Part shown: in pieces, positions 21,771 to 36,406 of the stretch
Layout of the letters: the number at the start of each line of letters is the position of its first letter
Numbering within the stretch: position 1 is the first letter of the stretch
Source: Serinus canaria
Lineage: Eukaryota > Chordata > Aves > Passeriformes > Fringillidae
DNA length: 64,000 nucleotides
Reading direction: 5' to 3'
Assembly (NCBI RefSeq): GCF_022539315.1
Contig: NC_066322.1
Location: forward strand, 17,370,765 to 17,434,764
Notes under the pieces: model-generated
The model's database searches: none
What the model was told of the DNA's origin: nothing
Seen by the model: only the letters and a program-made list of their open reading frames with translations
Position numbers and translations under genes: made by a program

Positions 21771-24700
21771 CATACAACAGTCAGATCCAGAGAACACAGG
21801 AGATTCCAGCTATGAGAAATCTGATAAGCAGCATATTTTCATCAGTGATTTGAGATAAGTCCCTTTGCTTTCTTTCTAATTCTTGACGCACAGCTCTTTT
21901 AGCAGTTGTGAGTGAGGATCCCCGACTGCTACTTGGTTCTAAATTTCTCACTTCTTGCTGCTCTGCTTCACAGAAAACCTGCATAATGCTTAGTCTTTGT
22001 ACTTCTGCAACTTGCACAAAACTCACTTCATGCTTGTTAGGTGCAACTGTTGAGGTCAGAACTCAGAATACCTGCCAGGAAACTGAAGGCAAGAGAAAGG
22101 AGGGTGATGCTCTCTTTAAGTTCGAGGTCTGATTTGGAAGTATTGGGTTGAATTTTAGCTCCTTATTCAGGAGAAATTGAAATATATTCATGCAGGGAAA
22201 TGCAGAGAGCTGTAAAAAGTTGTCAGGGGGCTTACTAGGGTGGGCTAGTCTCGTGTTTGCATAGTTCAGGGTTGCAGGAAGGGATCCAGCCTGTGCCAGC
22301 CCAGAGCACAGGCAAGCCAATGCATTCCTGGCACTGAGAGACAGGCTCTGCTTCTCTGCACATCCTTCTCCTCTGCAAGGAAGTAGTTGCAGTCTCCTCC
22401 TGCATGCTGGTGGATACTGGTGCTATACAGACCAAAAACTGCAGGGAGCTGGAAAAATTCACTTTCTTTTTAATGCAATTTATTTATTATTATTAGTAAT
22501 GAGTGTTCTGGTTTGTGGGAAAGGGGAAGAAATTGAAATGGCTTACACATCTTTTGCCTGTCATTTCCAGCTTGTTTTCTAAGGAATGGTGTTTGTCTGT
22601 CAAACTTCTCTAATTACTTTTGAACACAAGCAATGTTTACACAGCTGAGTTCAGTGGTGGTAGAGATCCCATCCCACAGTGGCCTTGTGTGGTGGCTTTG
22701 AAATCAATAGGGACACTTTTGGGTGTCCTGCTTGTTCCAAAGCATGGTGTGAACCTTGGGGCATCATGACTGGGTAGCCCTGGAGCAGCCCAGGAAGGTA
22801 TGAGGAGACAATGTGGGGAAGGAGGGCATGGATGGAGAGTTTGCTCTCTTAAGAGTGAGTCACGTGGCAGAATGTATTGGATTTCTGCTCAGAGTACTTG
22901 AGCCTTTCCTGAGGAGTTTTCAGACTGTTAGAGATTCAGTGCTTGTCTAATTGTTCTCCCAGAATCAATAGTTAACTTGCATGCATTGATTTCTGCTGAC
23001 TTCACGTGCTTAGGGTTCCAGCTGTACTGTGCAACTCGAGATCTCAGTGTTTCGCAGAGGCTTACCTGCCACAGCTGTCTAACGCTTCCTGAAATATTGA
23101 GGACAGCTTCCCTGAAAAGTGTGCAGGTTGGAAAAAAACCACTCCAGGTGCCCTTGTAGCCTTTGTAGTGCTACTACCTGCCAGGCTGCTGTTTGTCCAT
23201 CTGTTTTAGAGAGAGAGCCTGTGCCTGGTGGGCTCATTGCCACATATTCCCAGGTCTGCCACTCAGAATGGCCACTTTTGCTATCCTCTTCATTCTGACT
23301 ATTCCAAAGCATTTTTACTGGATATTTTAGCTGAGTTTTGACTAAGATTATTTTCCAAAGAGAATTTTCTATTTTATTCCTTTTTATGTGTCTGATGTCT
23401 AGGTGCTGCTATGTATATTTTCTTCTTTACTTGCAGTATTTTCTAAATTCACATCTTCTTCAGCTTTTGACTACAAGATCTACTGTCTAACACGTTAGTG
23501 CCTTTATTTCTGAATTTAATTGCAAAGAGATTACTCTCAAATGTATTTCTGAAACAGGTATCAAGAACAATGTTTACTAGTAAGTTTCCCATAACTTCTT
23601 TTCATTGAGAAAAGGAAAAAAAAAAAAAAGAGTAATGATATTGCACTTCTGACTACTCTGCTTGACTGATTCACAGGGTATTTGCTCTTAACATGTTGTA
23701 GGAGTTAAAAAAAGTGTCAAACTTTTTTGGCACCCAGCTCCAGTAGATCCTGTTAGAAGAAACATATGGCCTCACACTAACAGTGTTAAAGCACTGCTGA
23801 AGTATTGCATGCATGACATTGACAAATTTCCTCTAGGCTTTTTGTTTTCTGTGCTATTAAGCATTCAAAGTCCACTATTTCATTACCACTGATGATACAG
23901 AGAGCCTTATTGACATTCTATCCATCTGTTCATAACATGCATTATTAAATGTGAAGCAACTAGTAGGTAAGAATGCACTTGCCAGCTGTACAATGAATTC
24001 TCAGTAGTTTGGTGCCCTCTATAAATTTTCTAGTGTTCCGCCAGTTTCTCAACATAATTTGCAATGGGGATTTTTTTTTTTTTAATTTTTCACATTGTAC
24101 AGAGAAAAGTTGCTTCAAAAGAATTCTTTATTTTGTTATCCCTAATGTGAAATCTTTAGATATAGTTTCAAAAAGCCCAAGAGTCTTTTACTATACAAAA
24201 CCTAATATCAGATCTCACTAACCAGAATTTCTGTGGTTTTCTTTTTTTTGTTTTTGTCCCTAGGAGCAAATCTGCTGCATTACCTATGAACAGGACAATG
24301 GGGCCCCAATGAGTCACTCTATTCATATATTTTTGGAACCCAGAGGAATTGGTTTGACTATTTACAGATTATAACAGTTGGTAGTTGAATGTTTTATTTT
24401 CATTCCCAGTTGGTACAATATGTTCACAGCTGATGCTAATGGCTTGCCCATTTGATATCACATATGGTCCACTATTTGGGTCTCCTAAAGCTTTCTTTTG
24501 TGGTCAAGCTGCTTTCAAACTTGTGTATGTTTAGATTTGTTCTGTCTGCTGGAAAGGTGACTACAAATCTTGGAAACTGGGCACCTTTTTAGTAACTCAG
24601 CAGTTTTGTTGATAAAAATTCAAAGAATTTGAGACTAAATGTCCCATAAAAATATTTTTATATAAAATTGCATAAAAACAAATGTCTTACAACATCAGGT

Positions 24701-27700
24701 GAAATTCTGAAAGAAATATCCTTTCCTCTGTCTTTGAAGCTGTGATTCAGTTACCCTCCAGTGTATGGACACCACTGAGCATCATCAGGACTGCTTTTTC
24801 TGGGTGTTCAGTAACCAATTTATACATAATTTGTGTTGCTTAAATCATTATTTGTATTTTTATTTGAATATTTCTGTTATGATAGTTTTTTGTGAAAAGA
24901 TGTAAGAATGCAAATTAATTTTTCCTTTGGTTTCTAGAATAAGAGCATAGGAAAAGTGAACTGAAAGAATATGGGTAAAGAAATTAAAACTACAAGCCAG
25001 TCTGAAATTCTTCTCCTATGATACAAAGTGTTTATACTGACTCTGAAACAAAACTGATAAAGCCACAATCTCATAAAAAGTTTTTTTCCAAAACTATTGC
25101 ATAACTCTCTGAGAGCTAAAATTCTCATTTATTTGTAGGAGTAGATCATAATAGCTCTAATTCCCTGAGAAGTGGGCATTGTATGATAATTAAGCAGGGT
25201 AGTACATTAATTGTCCTCCACTTCACCTCCAGATGTTTGACTCCTTATCTAGTCAACTAGCAAACAATAATGCTCACTTATTTGTGCCTTACAGTTCAAA
25301 TAATTTTTTAACAAGGTAATTTATTTGGAATAAAGCAGAATGAGCATTTTCATGTGAAAGGGGCATTGAAATGATGTTTGATTACCATTACTTAACACCC
25401 TTAGGTGGTAGGATGCAGGTTTTATGGTTGTATTTTTTAGCCATGCTAAGAACTTTAGCTGAGTAAGAGCAATGTGATTTTGCATGCAGAAATATTTCTC
25501 TAACTAATGGGACAGATTTAGCAGTTTTTGCCACATTTTTTCTGCTTTCTGGTGGTCTCTCTCACTGATGCCTGTTAGGAGAGCAGGTGCATGTGTGTTG
25601 GGAGTGTTGCCTGTGCCTGGAACATCTGGCTCCTGGGGCTGGATTAAATCCGGCATCTGGTGGTAGGACAGAGGCTCTGGCTTGTTCAGTTTCGGGGAAA
25701 TAGTGCATATTGCTGGTTTAGAGTCAGCCCCTGGAAGGAGACTGAAATGGAACTGAAGTAGGAGGCTCTTTCAAGTTAATCAAATTGGTATTCAACCTGG
25801 AGTACTAGGGAAAGGAAAACCCAACTAAACCCAACGTTTTTGCAAATGAAACTAATGGATGAGAAGTAATATTCTACCCTCTGCTATAAGCAGTTTCAGG
25901 GACTTAGAAAATGACAGAAAACTTTAGCATGCTAAGAAGTTCACTTGGAATGTCTTTAAAAAAAGGACTGAGGGAATCAAATTATTAATGAATGATCTCA
26001 GGAATGGACTGGGTGCCTGCTTACATGAGCATCCTGAAGTTGCAGGATGCTCATGTAAGGGTTGGTTTTGCAGTGTATCCTCCATGGCAAGGAGATTCTG
26101 TTAGAAAGAAGTGTTACACTGATTCTAATCTCTGACTAAAAAGATAATTTCTGAGTGGTGCATAGAGAATTATATACTCCCTGGGGGATTTTTTTTTTAA
26201 TTTTTTAATAATTTATTATTATTTTCATCATTATCATTGTTATTAAATCTTCCAAAATGTGTGAGTGCTCTGGCAGAAGCACTTGGTGTGGTGCCTCCTG
26301 TTCTCTCTGGCCGTGCAGCTGGGGTGAGTGGCAGTGTTGGGCACTGCCCTGCCCTCGGGGGCTCTTGCTGAGCACACACCGGCAGCCTGAGCTCCTGCAC
26401 CTCCTCAGCTGGAGGCTGGTGCCCACCCCAGGCCAGTGGTGAAGCTCTAGGCCAGACCCTTCAAAGAGCCACCCGAATACAGACCTCACTCTCTGCCCAA
26501 CAAATTATTTTCTTCCCAAAGCAATAAGATCTTTGTAGCTCTCCACTAAATATACTTTTTTTTTTTTTGTTTTGGCAGGGGCAGAGCCTGAGGCTGGAGC
26601 TTGCTGAGAACACCATGTGGAAATGGTTTGCTCAGCAGGGAAAGTGAGGGGTGGGATGGACTTGATGAAGGCAGCTTCATCTTGAAAAACAGTTGATTAG
26701 AAAAATACCATCAAATTGTAATTTATCAGCTCTAGATGTGTTTTAGGGAGTCCTCTCTCATGAATGGGATTAAATTACATATAGTGTTAACCCAGAGTCT
26801 TCTGCAACAATGTAAATGAGTTGTTAACATGGTACTTCATTGCAATAATAATTCAAAGCTCCTAGCAGGCTTGATGGGTCTGCAATAAATGTTTTATTAT
26901 TTAGGAAAAATATACTCTACAAGTTGCAATGTGCCATGCTCATTCATGCTGTAAATCAACAAAGATCAGCAGACTGAATAGGGGAAATGAAAAGCTTATT
27001 TAGGAACTGACACAAGCTTTCAGATGAGCAGGAATGGCTGAAGTTAACTGCATTCATTTTTCTTTACTTGTCACAGTTGCCACTTGAATTTCACTGCTAA
27101 AGATTGTGGGTAGTTTTGCTTTATGAAATTATATCTATGAAAACACTATTTGCATTTATATAGGCTTGGTTATAATAAAGTTAAACCTAGCACACCCCCT
27201 TGCCTCCACAAACAAACAAATCAACCAGCCAACCAAAAACCTCTATGTTAAAATAATATTTATCTGTCACTTTTCCTAGATCTGAGCAGAATTCAACTAA
27301 ATGGTTTCCACTGGCTGCTTTAAAGGCCCAAAACCTGTGACCATGTGAAATGCAGGAGTGCATAGCTATGGCCATCCCTTCAATTTCATCTCTCCTGTAA
27401 GGCTGCCTCTCTCCTCACCAGGGTAAACCAAGGGTTTTCTTTAAAAATGATCTTGATGTGGGATGAGTTAAAGCACGGAGTGGGTGACAGGGGTGAGAGA
27501 CTAGGGATTATTATGGTCCTCGTGGTACAGTTATAAAGTGCCTGAGATCAGCTCCATTATCATCCTTTCATGTTCCCAAGCACCTGAAGGCCCTTTCTTG
27601 AATTTTACAGAAAATGCAGATCCTGAATGCTAAGCACTGGCTTGTCCTGAAAACAGTACATGTTTGAACATGGAGTAAAACCCCTTGCAAACTCTCTACA

Positions 27701-30700
27701 TTGATGTCCTTAGAGAGATGTGACTTCTTTGGTTGATCCGGGGGAAGGAGAAACCAGGACAAGAAGAGAAATGAGTAAAGTGAACTCATCCAATGCCTCT
27801 GTTTAGGCTTGAAAAGGACAAGGTTTTTTAAGACAGCTTTGGAAATGATTCCCCTGCCCTGACTTATGCCCTAGAAAGAATGAAGAGAACATGAAAATAC
27901 TTGTTAAAGGATTTGCCTGATGATGCCACACCCCTGGCCATACGTCTCCAAAGGGAAGAGCTGCTTTTTAGAGGGCAATTAAGCTGGACCTGCCCAATGA
28001 GGATGGCAGCAGGGACTGAGCATATGCTTCACGATCAGACTGGTATGATTATGCACAAGGCTCTGACTGCAACACTATCCTGAGAAAGCAGCTCATGGAT
28101 GGAGGGAGTAGTAAGCAAAAAGCCAGCTAGCAGGGTTCTGTTTGGGTTTGTACCTGCTGGTGTGTTTGTGCTCAAATGTGCATTAATATGAGCATGAACG
28201 TTTGTGTGTACACCTATATACAAATGAAGCACTTTTTGTTTCTCTGTGCACACTTGTTGTGGTTTGTCAGGTGCTTGTGTCTGCCGCTGAATGGATGCTT
28301 TCCTTGGTTGTGGGGTTACTTATTCAGCTACACGATTCACTGAATATCGCAAATATCCATTCTCAATAGGTCAGTTTGCATGACTTAAAACCAGTGTGCC
28401 TACAGGAGAGGAGCCTCATCTTGTAACCAGCAAAATTGTCTCTGTGCTGAGAAGGCTGCCGAGACTAGAGCTTTGAAATGATGAAAATACAACAGTTTTG
28501 CTGCGGGGGTTGTTCCACTGACTTGGTCTTGAACCTGTTGGGTTCCCTGCTGTGAGTGGTGGTGGGTTGGGTGTGTTTCTCCAGCCCCTGGGACTGCTGG
28601 TGAGGCCCTGAGCTGATGGGGTGCTGCTGGCTCCTCTGGCTGGACAAAGCTGAGACCTGGCCTTCATGTCTTGCTGAGAAGGCTTCAGGACTCTTACCCC
28701 GAATTTCTCACTTTGAATTTTAAGAATATACATGATGTGCAAGAAACCCTTAGAAGTGGTGTGTTACCCTTCCCTATTTATTTTGTCAACCATGAAATTG
28801 AAATTACTTTGCCCCTTTGGAAATAATGAATGGTTTGTTTGTGAGAATAGGATATGCAAAAAAAAAATTAATTTGGAGACCTGTCTTAGACTTTCTTCAA
28901 ATAGTTATCTGAAGCTTTTGTCATCATAATCACTTTTAAAAAGGCAAACATAAGCCAGAGACTCCAAAGAAGTCACTGAGATAATGCACTGTGAAAGGTT
29001 TTCAGTTTGCTTCACTGAGAAAAATTTTGCTTCTTGAGCCAGCCATTTATGTGCTTAGGAAAAGTCCAATTAAGATGACTGAATTGTAAGTGTCATAAAA
29101 TAGAGAAGGCGGGGGACATTTAATTATAGCTGTGCTGCCAGGCACCAATAGAACAAAAGAAAAAATGTTCACCTAAAGCACAAAGTACTGCCTAATACAT
29201 TTGGTGTAATAAAGAGACAATATATGGTCTAAACACACTCTTCTAAATAGTTCAAAAAGCTGCACCTTCTGATTTCCATGAAGCTGTTTTCCTGATTATC
29301 AGCATAGTTTAAGAAAAAGAAATATCTTTTTAGTATTGAGACCTTCAACTTTGGTCACAGGTTGAAAAGGAAGCGTCATGCATTAAGACAAAACCGTTGC
29401 CTGAGAAAATGGATTTGTGACCCAGAAGAATGTATAATTGATGTGTGTGGTTGTCTGAATGGTGGAATAACAATAGTAACCATTAGAGATGAGAGCTGGA
29501 ACTAGTCAGGCAGTGAGGCAGGATGTATTTTATAGGTCATCTGGGCTCCATTCAGATCTACAGGTTGCTATTCCTTCTCCATACTTGAAAGCATTTAATA
29601 GATTATTACAAAAGGAAAAGGATGGTATGCAATAATGGTTTAAATTGAAGCTCTGTATATATATCACCACTGTGTGATTTCTAAATGAATGCTTCATTTT
29701 TAAAATTCTCCCATGACATACTTGAAAGTTTGCCAGAGCATCAACGAATTAAAACAATGAATTGACCAGCAGCAAAAGACCCTGAATAGTACAGTAGAAA
29801 CAGTTGTTCTCTTCTGTGGCATAGACAATAATAAATAAGAAGTCCCCAAGAAAATTTGTTCCAAAGTTGTCTGTTCTCTTCGGAGCAGATGAACTGGTTT
29901 TCTTCTCTTTTTCTTCATAATTTAAAAATAAGAAAGAAAGACAGAATTTTGGAAAGAGGTTTAACTGTCAAACAATCAAAGCCAAAAGCACGTAATGGTG
30001 AAGTCAAATTCAGATTCCCTTCTTGCCTGGAAAATGCTTCTTTCGTATCGAAGTTGATACAAGTTAAAGGGGTGGTGAATCTTTGGTGCTTTGTTTCACA
30101 TGAACATAAAAGTTTTATTCCTGCTTTTAATGGGTAGTATTTTACAAATGTAATGGAACATAATTTTACCAGGTTTCCCTAAGGGAAAGTCATGGCATGA
30201 TTACATAGGCAGTCCCATCTCATTTAGTATAATGCTTACAATATAGATGCAAATATACTTATGTAACTCAAGTTAGAGGTAGATTGAATAGCATTCAGAT
30301 AATCATAGAGCAGTGCAGATGCTGAAGAAAGTTTTGCAGGAGAAATATGCCTTGAATGACTGGTCCCTTGCAGCCACGTGTGCCCCCAAGTAATGTTTTC
30401 CTGCAAGGCAGAAGATTCAAGCTGTGCTAGACAGAAGTACATGGCATCTGTACAATTTGCCACTTGAGGATGAACATTTTAGCTTGTCCCTATTGATAGC
30501 ATATCCAGTGAGTAGTGACAGTGGTAGATAAGGGCATGGGCACCCTTGTGGCTTGCAGTGTTCCCAGCAGCAGGGACAACCTGGCAAGGGAGCCATCCTC
30601 TCCTGGGCAGAGCTTTTGCACTGGCCCTCAGGGTAGTGGGCTGCAGGGTGGCACACAGAGGGGCTCCATGGGCATGGGAGGAGGTTTAAGCCACCTCAGG

Positions 30701-31974
30701 TAGAAGCACAGGATAGCTGGGAGTGTAAGGATGACAGTGTGCTCTCCAAACTCCTTGCACAAAGAATTTTTCAGCTAGAGATTAAATAAATCTTTCCATT
30801 TTGAATAATAATAATTTAATGTAGTGTATGCTGTAATTCTCACACTTCTGGTATAAAAAGCAATTAAAAATCTGTGTTATAAGCTAGTATGAAGGGTCTT
30901 ATATTTATGGGAGTTGTAGGAGTCCTCTTTCTGGGGTGGCTTGTGCATTGATGAAACGGAGATCTGTGAGAAAAGTAATGTCTTTCTTCTTATAGGGGAT
31001 GATTGAACAAATTTAAAACATTTTACTAGCACATGTGAGATGGAAAAATTCTTTATTTCATGAAAAAATGGGTAGTCTTTCACTTTTTTTTTAATTGCCA
31101 GACTCTCTTCTCAGATCTCTTATTTAATCTGATGTAGCTTACCACAGAGAAACTATCCCAAGTTTTCATCTAAGTGGTGTAACAGCTTAGTGAACATAAA
31201 CCTAGTCTTGAGGCTGGTTGTTTGGAGATGCACAGCAGAGACAAATGTAACCTGCTTGGAGTCAAAACAAAAGCAGTTTCTAGTGCTTTTCTGCAGGACC
31301 ACTAGCAGCAGAGCTGCTGCTTCTGCACCAGGTTTGCAGAGGTGTTGCTGTAGCTAGCATGTGGATTGCAGGTGTGAGACCAGCTGTGCCTCTGGCAGCT
31401 GCTGCCTCTTGGGGTAGGCAGATTCCTTCTCATTATTTCTGGGGAAGGTCAAGAATTAACTAAGACATAAAAAAATAAAGCTCAACATATCCCTGTGTTA
31501 GGTTTCTTTTAAACTTTCCCTCTGTCAATATCTCAGTTCCGTAGGTAATAGCAATAGATAGGTTAGCATGAAATCTATGTTGCAGGTATTTGCCTGTATG
31601 TGCTGTGGAGAAAAGTAAATACAAACAGTATTTAAAGAATTTGTTGCCTTTTCCTTTGTATTTTAATTAGAGCTTTCTGTTCACTGGCACATTTGGAGCC
31701 AAACTATCTTTGTTTAATGTATTTTTGCTCTTTTTTCTTTGGATTTTTATTTGCCACATCTCAATTAACTGCCAATACTCAGGAATGTGAATTGCATCAA
31801 TTTCACCTTAGTCCTAAGTGTAAAATTTATCATTCAGTTAAATTAACATCAGAGTCAGTATCAGACTGAGGAAGTGTTTGCTCTTCCTTGCTCATCAGTT
31901 AGCATTTCATCTGTGAGTGTGGGATGGATAAATTTCAGTGTGTATCTGATTTAACCTCTAAAAATGTATCTTCT
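21771..31974. other. unique DNA, no gene seen
   Basis: About 10 kb of single-copy, mostly AT-rich sequence with stop codons in every frame at short intervals. Local structure is limited to a hairpin at 26020-26059, an A/T-rich low-complexity stretch at 26180-26245 and T runs at 24068-24083 and 26557-26569. About 25130-25330 and 26690-27180 are rich in TAATTA-like words and could be conserved non-coding DNA. No RNA gene or transposon was recognised. Confidence 0.5.
26020..26059. repeat. perfect 17-bp inverted repeat, 6-nt loop
   Basis: Left arm CTTACATGAGCATCCTG (26020-26036) and right arm CAGGATGCTCATGTAAG (26043-26059) flank AAGTTG. By chance a perfect hairpin this long is expected far less than once per window. 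The stem is too short for a microRNA precursor. Confidence 0.95.
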
Positions 31975-32501
31975 TGTGATGGTTTAACTGCAGACAGCAG
32001 GTAAGTACCACTTAATACCTAGTGAGATGGGGAGGGGAATCAGGAAAAAGGTGAACCTCATGGGTTGAGATAATTGAAATAAAGTTTAAAAAATAGTAGT
32101 AATAATAGGAAAAAGAGAGGGGTCTAAATAAACACAAGTGCTGCACAGTAGAACTGTTCAGTTCACCACTGCGTGACCGATGCCCAGCCCATCCCCAAGC
32201 AGCAACCAGCAGCTCTTGGCCAGCTCCCCCTAGTTTATTCACTGAGCATGACATTCTGGGGTGTGAATGTCCCTCTGGCCAGCTGGGGTCAGCTGTACCA
32301 GCTCTGCTCCCTCCCAGCCTCTTGTGCACCTGTTTGCTGGCAGAGCATGGGAAAATGAAAAAGCCTTCATTTACAGTAAGCTCTACTTAGCAACAACTAA
32401 AACATCAGTGTGCCAGCAGCAGTATTGTCATACTAAATCCAAAACACTGCACTGAACGTGCTTGGAAGAAAATTAACTCTCTCCCAGCTGAAATCAGGGC
32501 A
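31975..32501 (-). mobile_element. solo LTR of an avian endogenous retrovirus family
   Basis: Read on the minus strand, the element starts TGCCCTGATTTCAGCTGGGA at 32501, continues with GAGTTAATTTTCTTCC, GTTTTGGATTT, GGTGCACAAGAGGCTGGGAG, ACAGCTGACCCCAGCTGGCC and CATGCTCAGTGAATAAAC (the decayed TATA-box position). It then runs through an ATTATTACTACTA stretch, TATCTCAACCCATGAG, and ends TTAAACCATCACA at 31975. This word order and the TG...CA ends match a common bird ERV LTR family; I do not assign a family name. No gag, pol or env sequence adjoins, so it is a solo LTR left by recombination. Flanking 5-6 base duplications are not clear (CTTCT against CCTCA). The minus-strand open frame 32012-32329 is LTR sequence and not a gene. 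Confidence 0.85.
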
Positions 32502-35500
32502 CCTCAGGTGAGTGAGGTGGGTACTCCAGTGCTGTGCCAGCTCAGATCAGGAGGACAAAAATGCCTTCCATCCCAAATTTATCCTGTGAGAATGACTTGT
32601 TTGTCTGTCTTTTCATCTTTAGTAAGACATTTCCAGATGGAATGTAATACTGAAATCAAGTTTTGCTTCTTTGTTTGCTTTTCAAGGTTAGCAACAGCTT
32701 AGGATGAGTGCTGCAGTCAGTGATCCTGTTAGGTGTCCCAGGTTCCACACCTGCTGCTGGCATTTTCCTCTGCAATATAAAAGGGTGCCTTTGACTTTGC
32801 TGTTTGTAAAACAACTTTATATAGGACATTTGTAAACTAAGTAAACTGGTAATGTGGTTTAACATCAGCAGAAATTCAGTAAAGGAGCCTTTAGTTAACT
32901 AAGGCTTGTTCCATTCGTAGGAAAATTCAGATAAATTAAGGCTATATGTGAAGCAAGTGCACCAATCCTACAGTGCTTTAAGCTCCTCTGTGGATGATCT
33001 AATTCAAAAGGAAAATGGCTGTAGTTCATGGTAGCTTAATCCTCTTTACTGTAAAGTCAGACTACTTTACCTCTCAGTGAGAATATCCACAGAGGGATTT
33101 AATGCATTTTGACTTACATGCATTATCATCATGGGTTTAGTTGGTTTATCTTAACTTCCCTGGATGTTCCTTTGTTAAAAAACTACAGACATAGATATCT
33201 AGTGCTGGCTTATTTAAAGCATAGTCATGTAGTCATGTCCTTAATCTGATATGGGTTTTAGTGTAACTATGTTAAGTGATAAGTGAGAACTGCTTTGTTA
33301 AGGGGTTCATATACACTCTCATCCCAAAGGATAACAAAGATAGTTCTTTATTTGTGACTGTGCTACCCAGAAATAATTGAGAAGCCTCAGTGTAAGTGGT
33401 TGGCATCTGTTTGCATGCTGGGCACTGCAATTCCAGTGACTCCTCAGACATGATTACAAATTTCTGGAATTTAAAGCTGAGGCTCAACAAAACAATTCAG
33501 GTGATTACTTTTATCTCAATCCATCATCTGTGCTGTTTTGCAGGCCAAAGATAAAAGGATTTGACACTTTGGAGTAACTTTGCCACATGGTTGTAAAATC
33601 AGCAGAGTGCTGGAAACACTTCTCATCTTTTGTGGAGAGATTCAATCCTATGCCTGATGGGAAGGAGAAGGGAGGAGAAAACATTGACTAGACATTTCTC
33701 CAATCCTTGAAGCAGTTTTCTTTGAGAGAATGACATTTTTCATGCCGGACAGTTGGCATCAGCTGTCAAGTCAGGCCATCAAGTTGGGTGAACAGGACAA
33801 GACAGGGATGGAGACATGCAATGCTGTATGGTGTCATCAGAACTGAAGATTATGAAATTCTTCTGCACAGATTTCACCCCTGAAATGAACAGAACACACC
33901 AGCTATATCCCATGGCAATGGGAGTCCTTGTTCCAGCTCAACTGATTCAACTGGCCATGTTGCCTTTTATACACATTCCTGTTGTCATCACATGACAGGA
34001 GATGCAGAAAGCACTAGGAAAACTACACCACAAGAGGAGTAAGGAGTTCTTTGCAGATTTTTAAACCCTTTTTCTTCTGCAGCCTCATTTGAGTAGTTTA
34101 TAGTGACTTTGGCTTTGAAGCTGAGGGCACTAAAAAAGTTGTTATATAAAAGCATTATTAGTATTTGAGGATTTAAGCCTATGTTTCAGGAGTTCAAGTT
34201 TGCTGTGTCTTATGTTATTTTTTATTTTAGCAGTGTTTGTGTACCATGCTTTTGTGAGTTAATGCATAACAACTCAAGTCAGTTAAAAGTCTATGGCATT
34301 AGTGAAACTGTGAACCACATAAAAGACCAAATTGCTTTTTCTCTTTCTGTAATTGCCACTACAATAAAAGCTGGCTTTACTGTAAAATTTTTTAGAGTTA
34401 ACCCCTGCAGAGCTCCCAGGCTGATGAGGGAGAAGTGTGATTAGGGGTGTGTAGAAGGGGGAGAACAGCTGACTAACAGGAATTAGCGGTGCTCGAGGGC
34501 TGTAGGCAGCAGAGGGCAAAACTTGCAACCACACACCCCACGTCCCAAATGAATTGCAGTGTAATGAGAAAGGGTCAGCTGGGGTCCCTCAGCACAACAG
34601 TTTTGGCAACCCTGCCCTGCTTGCATCCTTTCCAATAGCCCTGCTGAACATATCAGGGAAGGATGGGAAGAGCACGGAGTAGATAGACAGTTATGACTGC
34701 AAGCAAGGAGAAAAAGGGAATAAATTTTTAAAAAATATTATTTATGGCTATTTTTTTGAACAATATTATACATATTGGGGAATGGGAGGTGGGTGGGTCA
34801 GTCCCCTTTCATGTGTCTGTTGGCAGAAGTTTCAGCCAACAGAGTCATGGAAGGATTTGATGGATGTGGAGTATTTCCTGTGGGATAGGATAGCCTCCAT
34901 ATCAATCTTAAATATGAACAAATCTCTTTTACAGAAACACCAGCAATGTGTGCTAAGTATAATAATAAGTGTAACAATTACTGCATCCCAAATGTTGGTA
35001 ATGTAATACATTGCAAAAGTTAAAAAGAGCACCCACCAGAGGTATACAGGCATTGAATTAGTTTTACAAATCTAGTTTTGTTTTTAGAATGTAAAAAAAA
35101 TGGCATATCATTATCATCTGAGGGACTGTTTTTGTTAGAGAGACTGAGCATACTTCTTTGTGGTATTCACTTTGTCAAACAATTGAAATACTACCACTGA
35201 TGATGAATGCTTGCCCAGCTTTTGGGTTCCTGTATGATTTTGTCCTGTTTATTATTTATTTTTTTCCTTTTCTTCCTATTAGACCAGAATAATAATTTTG
35301 AAAGCATGAAAAATAGATGATTTTTTAAATGTCTCAAATATAATTTTGTCTGGATAAAGGTTTGAAATGAGAAACATGCTGTTTTTTAAAAAGGTTGCTA
35401 ATTATCTGAATTTCACTGTGGTTTAATTAGCAGCATCCACAGTAGAACGTGGGAGGTGGTGCTTATCACCTGCCAAGGAAAATGTTGTCTTCTGAGGAGG

Positions 35501-36380
35501 GTAAGTTATGTCAACCAAAATAGAGCCTAATTTTAGATCTCCAATACCATTCCCTTTGAAATCTTGGTGGGCAAGGGTGATTGAGCCTGAAGTGATTAAA
35601 AGAGTGGTGAGCAGAGGTATTAGTGCCACAGGTGCCTCTGGGTGGGTCTGAGAGCCACCAGTATCCTGGGTGCTTGCTGTGGAAGGACATGGCTCTCACT
35701 GAGCATTGCAGCCAGCAGCTCCTTACAGTCTGAGAAGAAATTTAACCACATGGCGGTGTCAGTGGTTCTGGTAAATCATACTCTGTCTCCATGTCATGCC
35801 TTCTTTGTTGTACTTGTTAGCTGTTTCACTAAATGTAGCCTGTAATTCTCTTTGAATGTATCTGATAGGTAAAGGAGCTGCTACAGGGAGAGGTCATTTG
35901 TTATGGACAGAGCTGCCCATAGCAGCTACAAGCATGGAAATGCTGGAATCACCTTAATGAGGTGGCAGTTCTGAGCTGGAAGTCACTAAGGTCAGCAGAA
36001 AGGTCGCATTTAATGTCCACTGGATCAAACAAAATAAGGTTTTATCCTTACCTTAGATTAGACTTGGTAAAGTTTCAGTAATTGGATATAATAATTTTAT
36101 TGCCAGCTCTGTGAGTTTCTGAACATTTTGTTCTTCCTCCTAATTGTGGTATTATTGTGGTATCCACAATAATTTTAAATGTATTACGTAAAGGAGAAAA
36201 GCTAATCTGCAGGTCAGAGGTAAATTATTTTTGATTGAGTCAATCTGTGAAAGCTAAGTGAAGAAGACAAAAAAAGGCTTTCTATTAATTATTTTGATAT
36301 TTTTGTGATAAGAACATAGTTCCAATCTGTTTAGTGGTACTGTTTAGTCTTTCTGTAGTCCAGTTTATTTTTCCATGGCA
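32502..36380. other. unique DNA, no gene seen
   Basis: Single-copy AT-rich sequence. No transposon or RNA gene was recognised. Short direct and inverted words (for example ATTGTGGTAT twice at about 36144-36162, the second followed by its inverse) are the only local structure. Confidence 0.5.
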
Positions 36381-36406
36381 TGGACACACTCACATTGGTA
36401 CCATTG

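Noticed and set aside
23066..23111. Minus-strand 46-nt exon-like unit between CACTTTTCAG and GTAAGCC
   Set aside because: Two frames are open, the length is tiny and there is no support beyond the splice words. It illustrates how often decoy pairs occur.
32012..32329. 105-codon minus-strand open frame
   Set aside because: It lies wholly within the solo LTR and reads LTR sequence.
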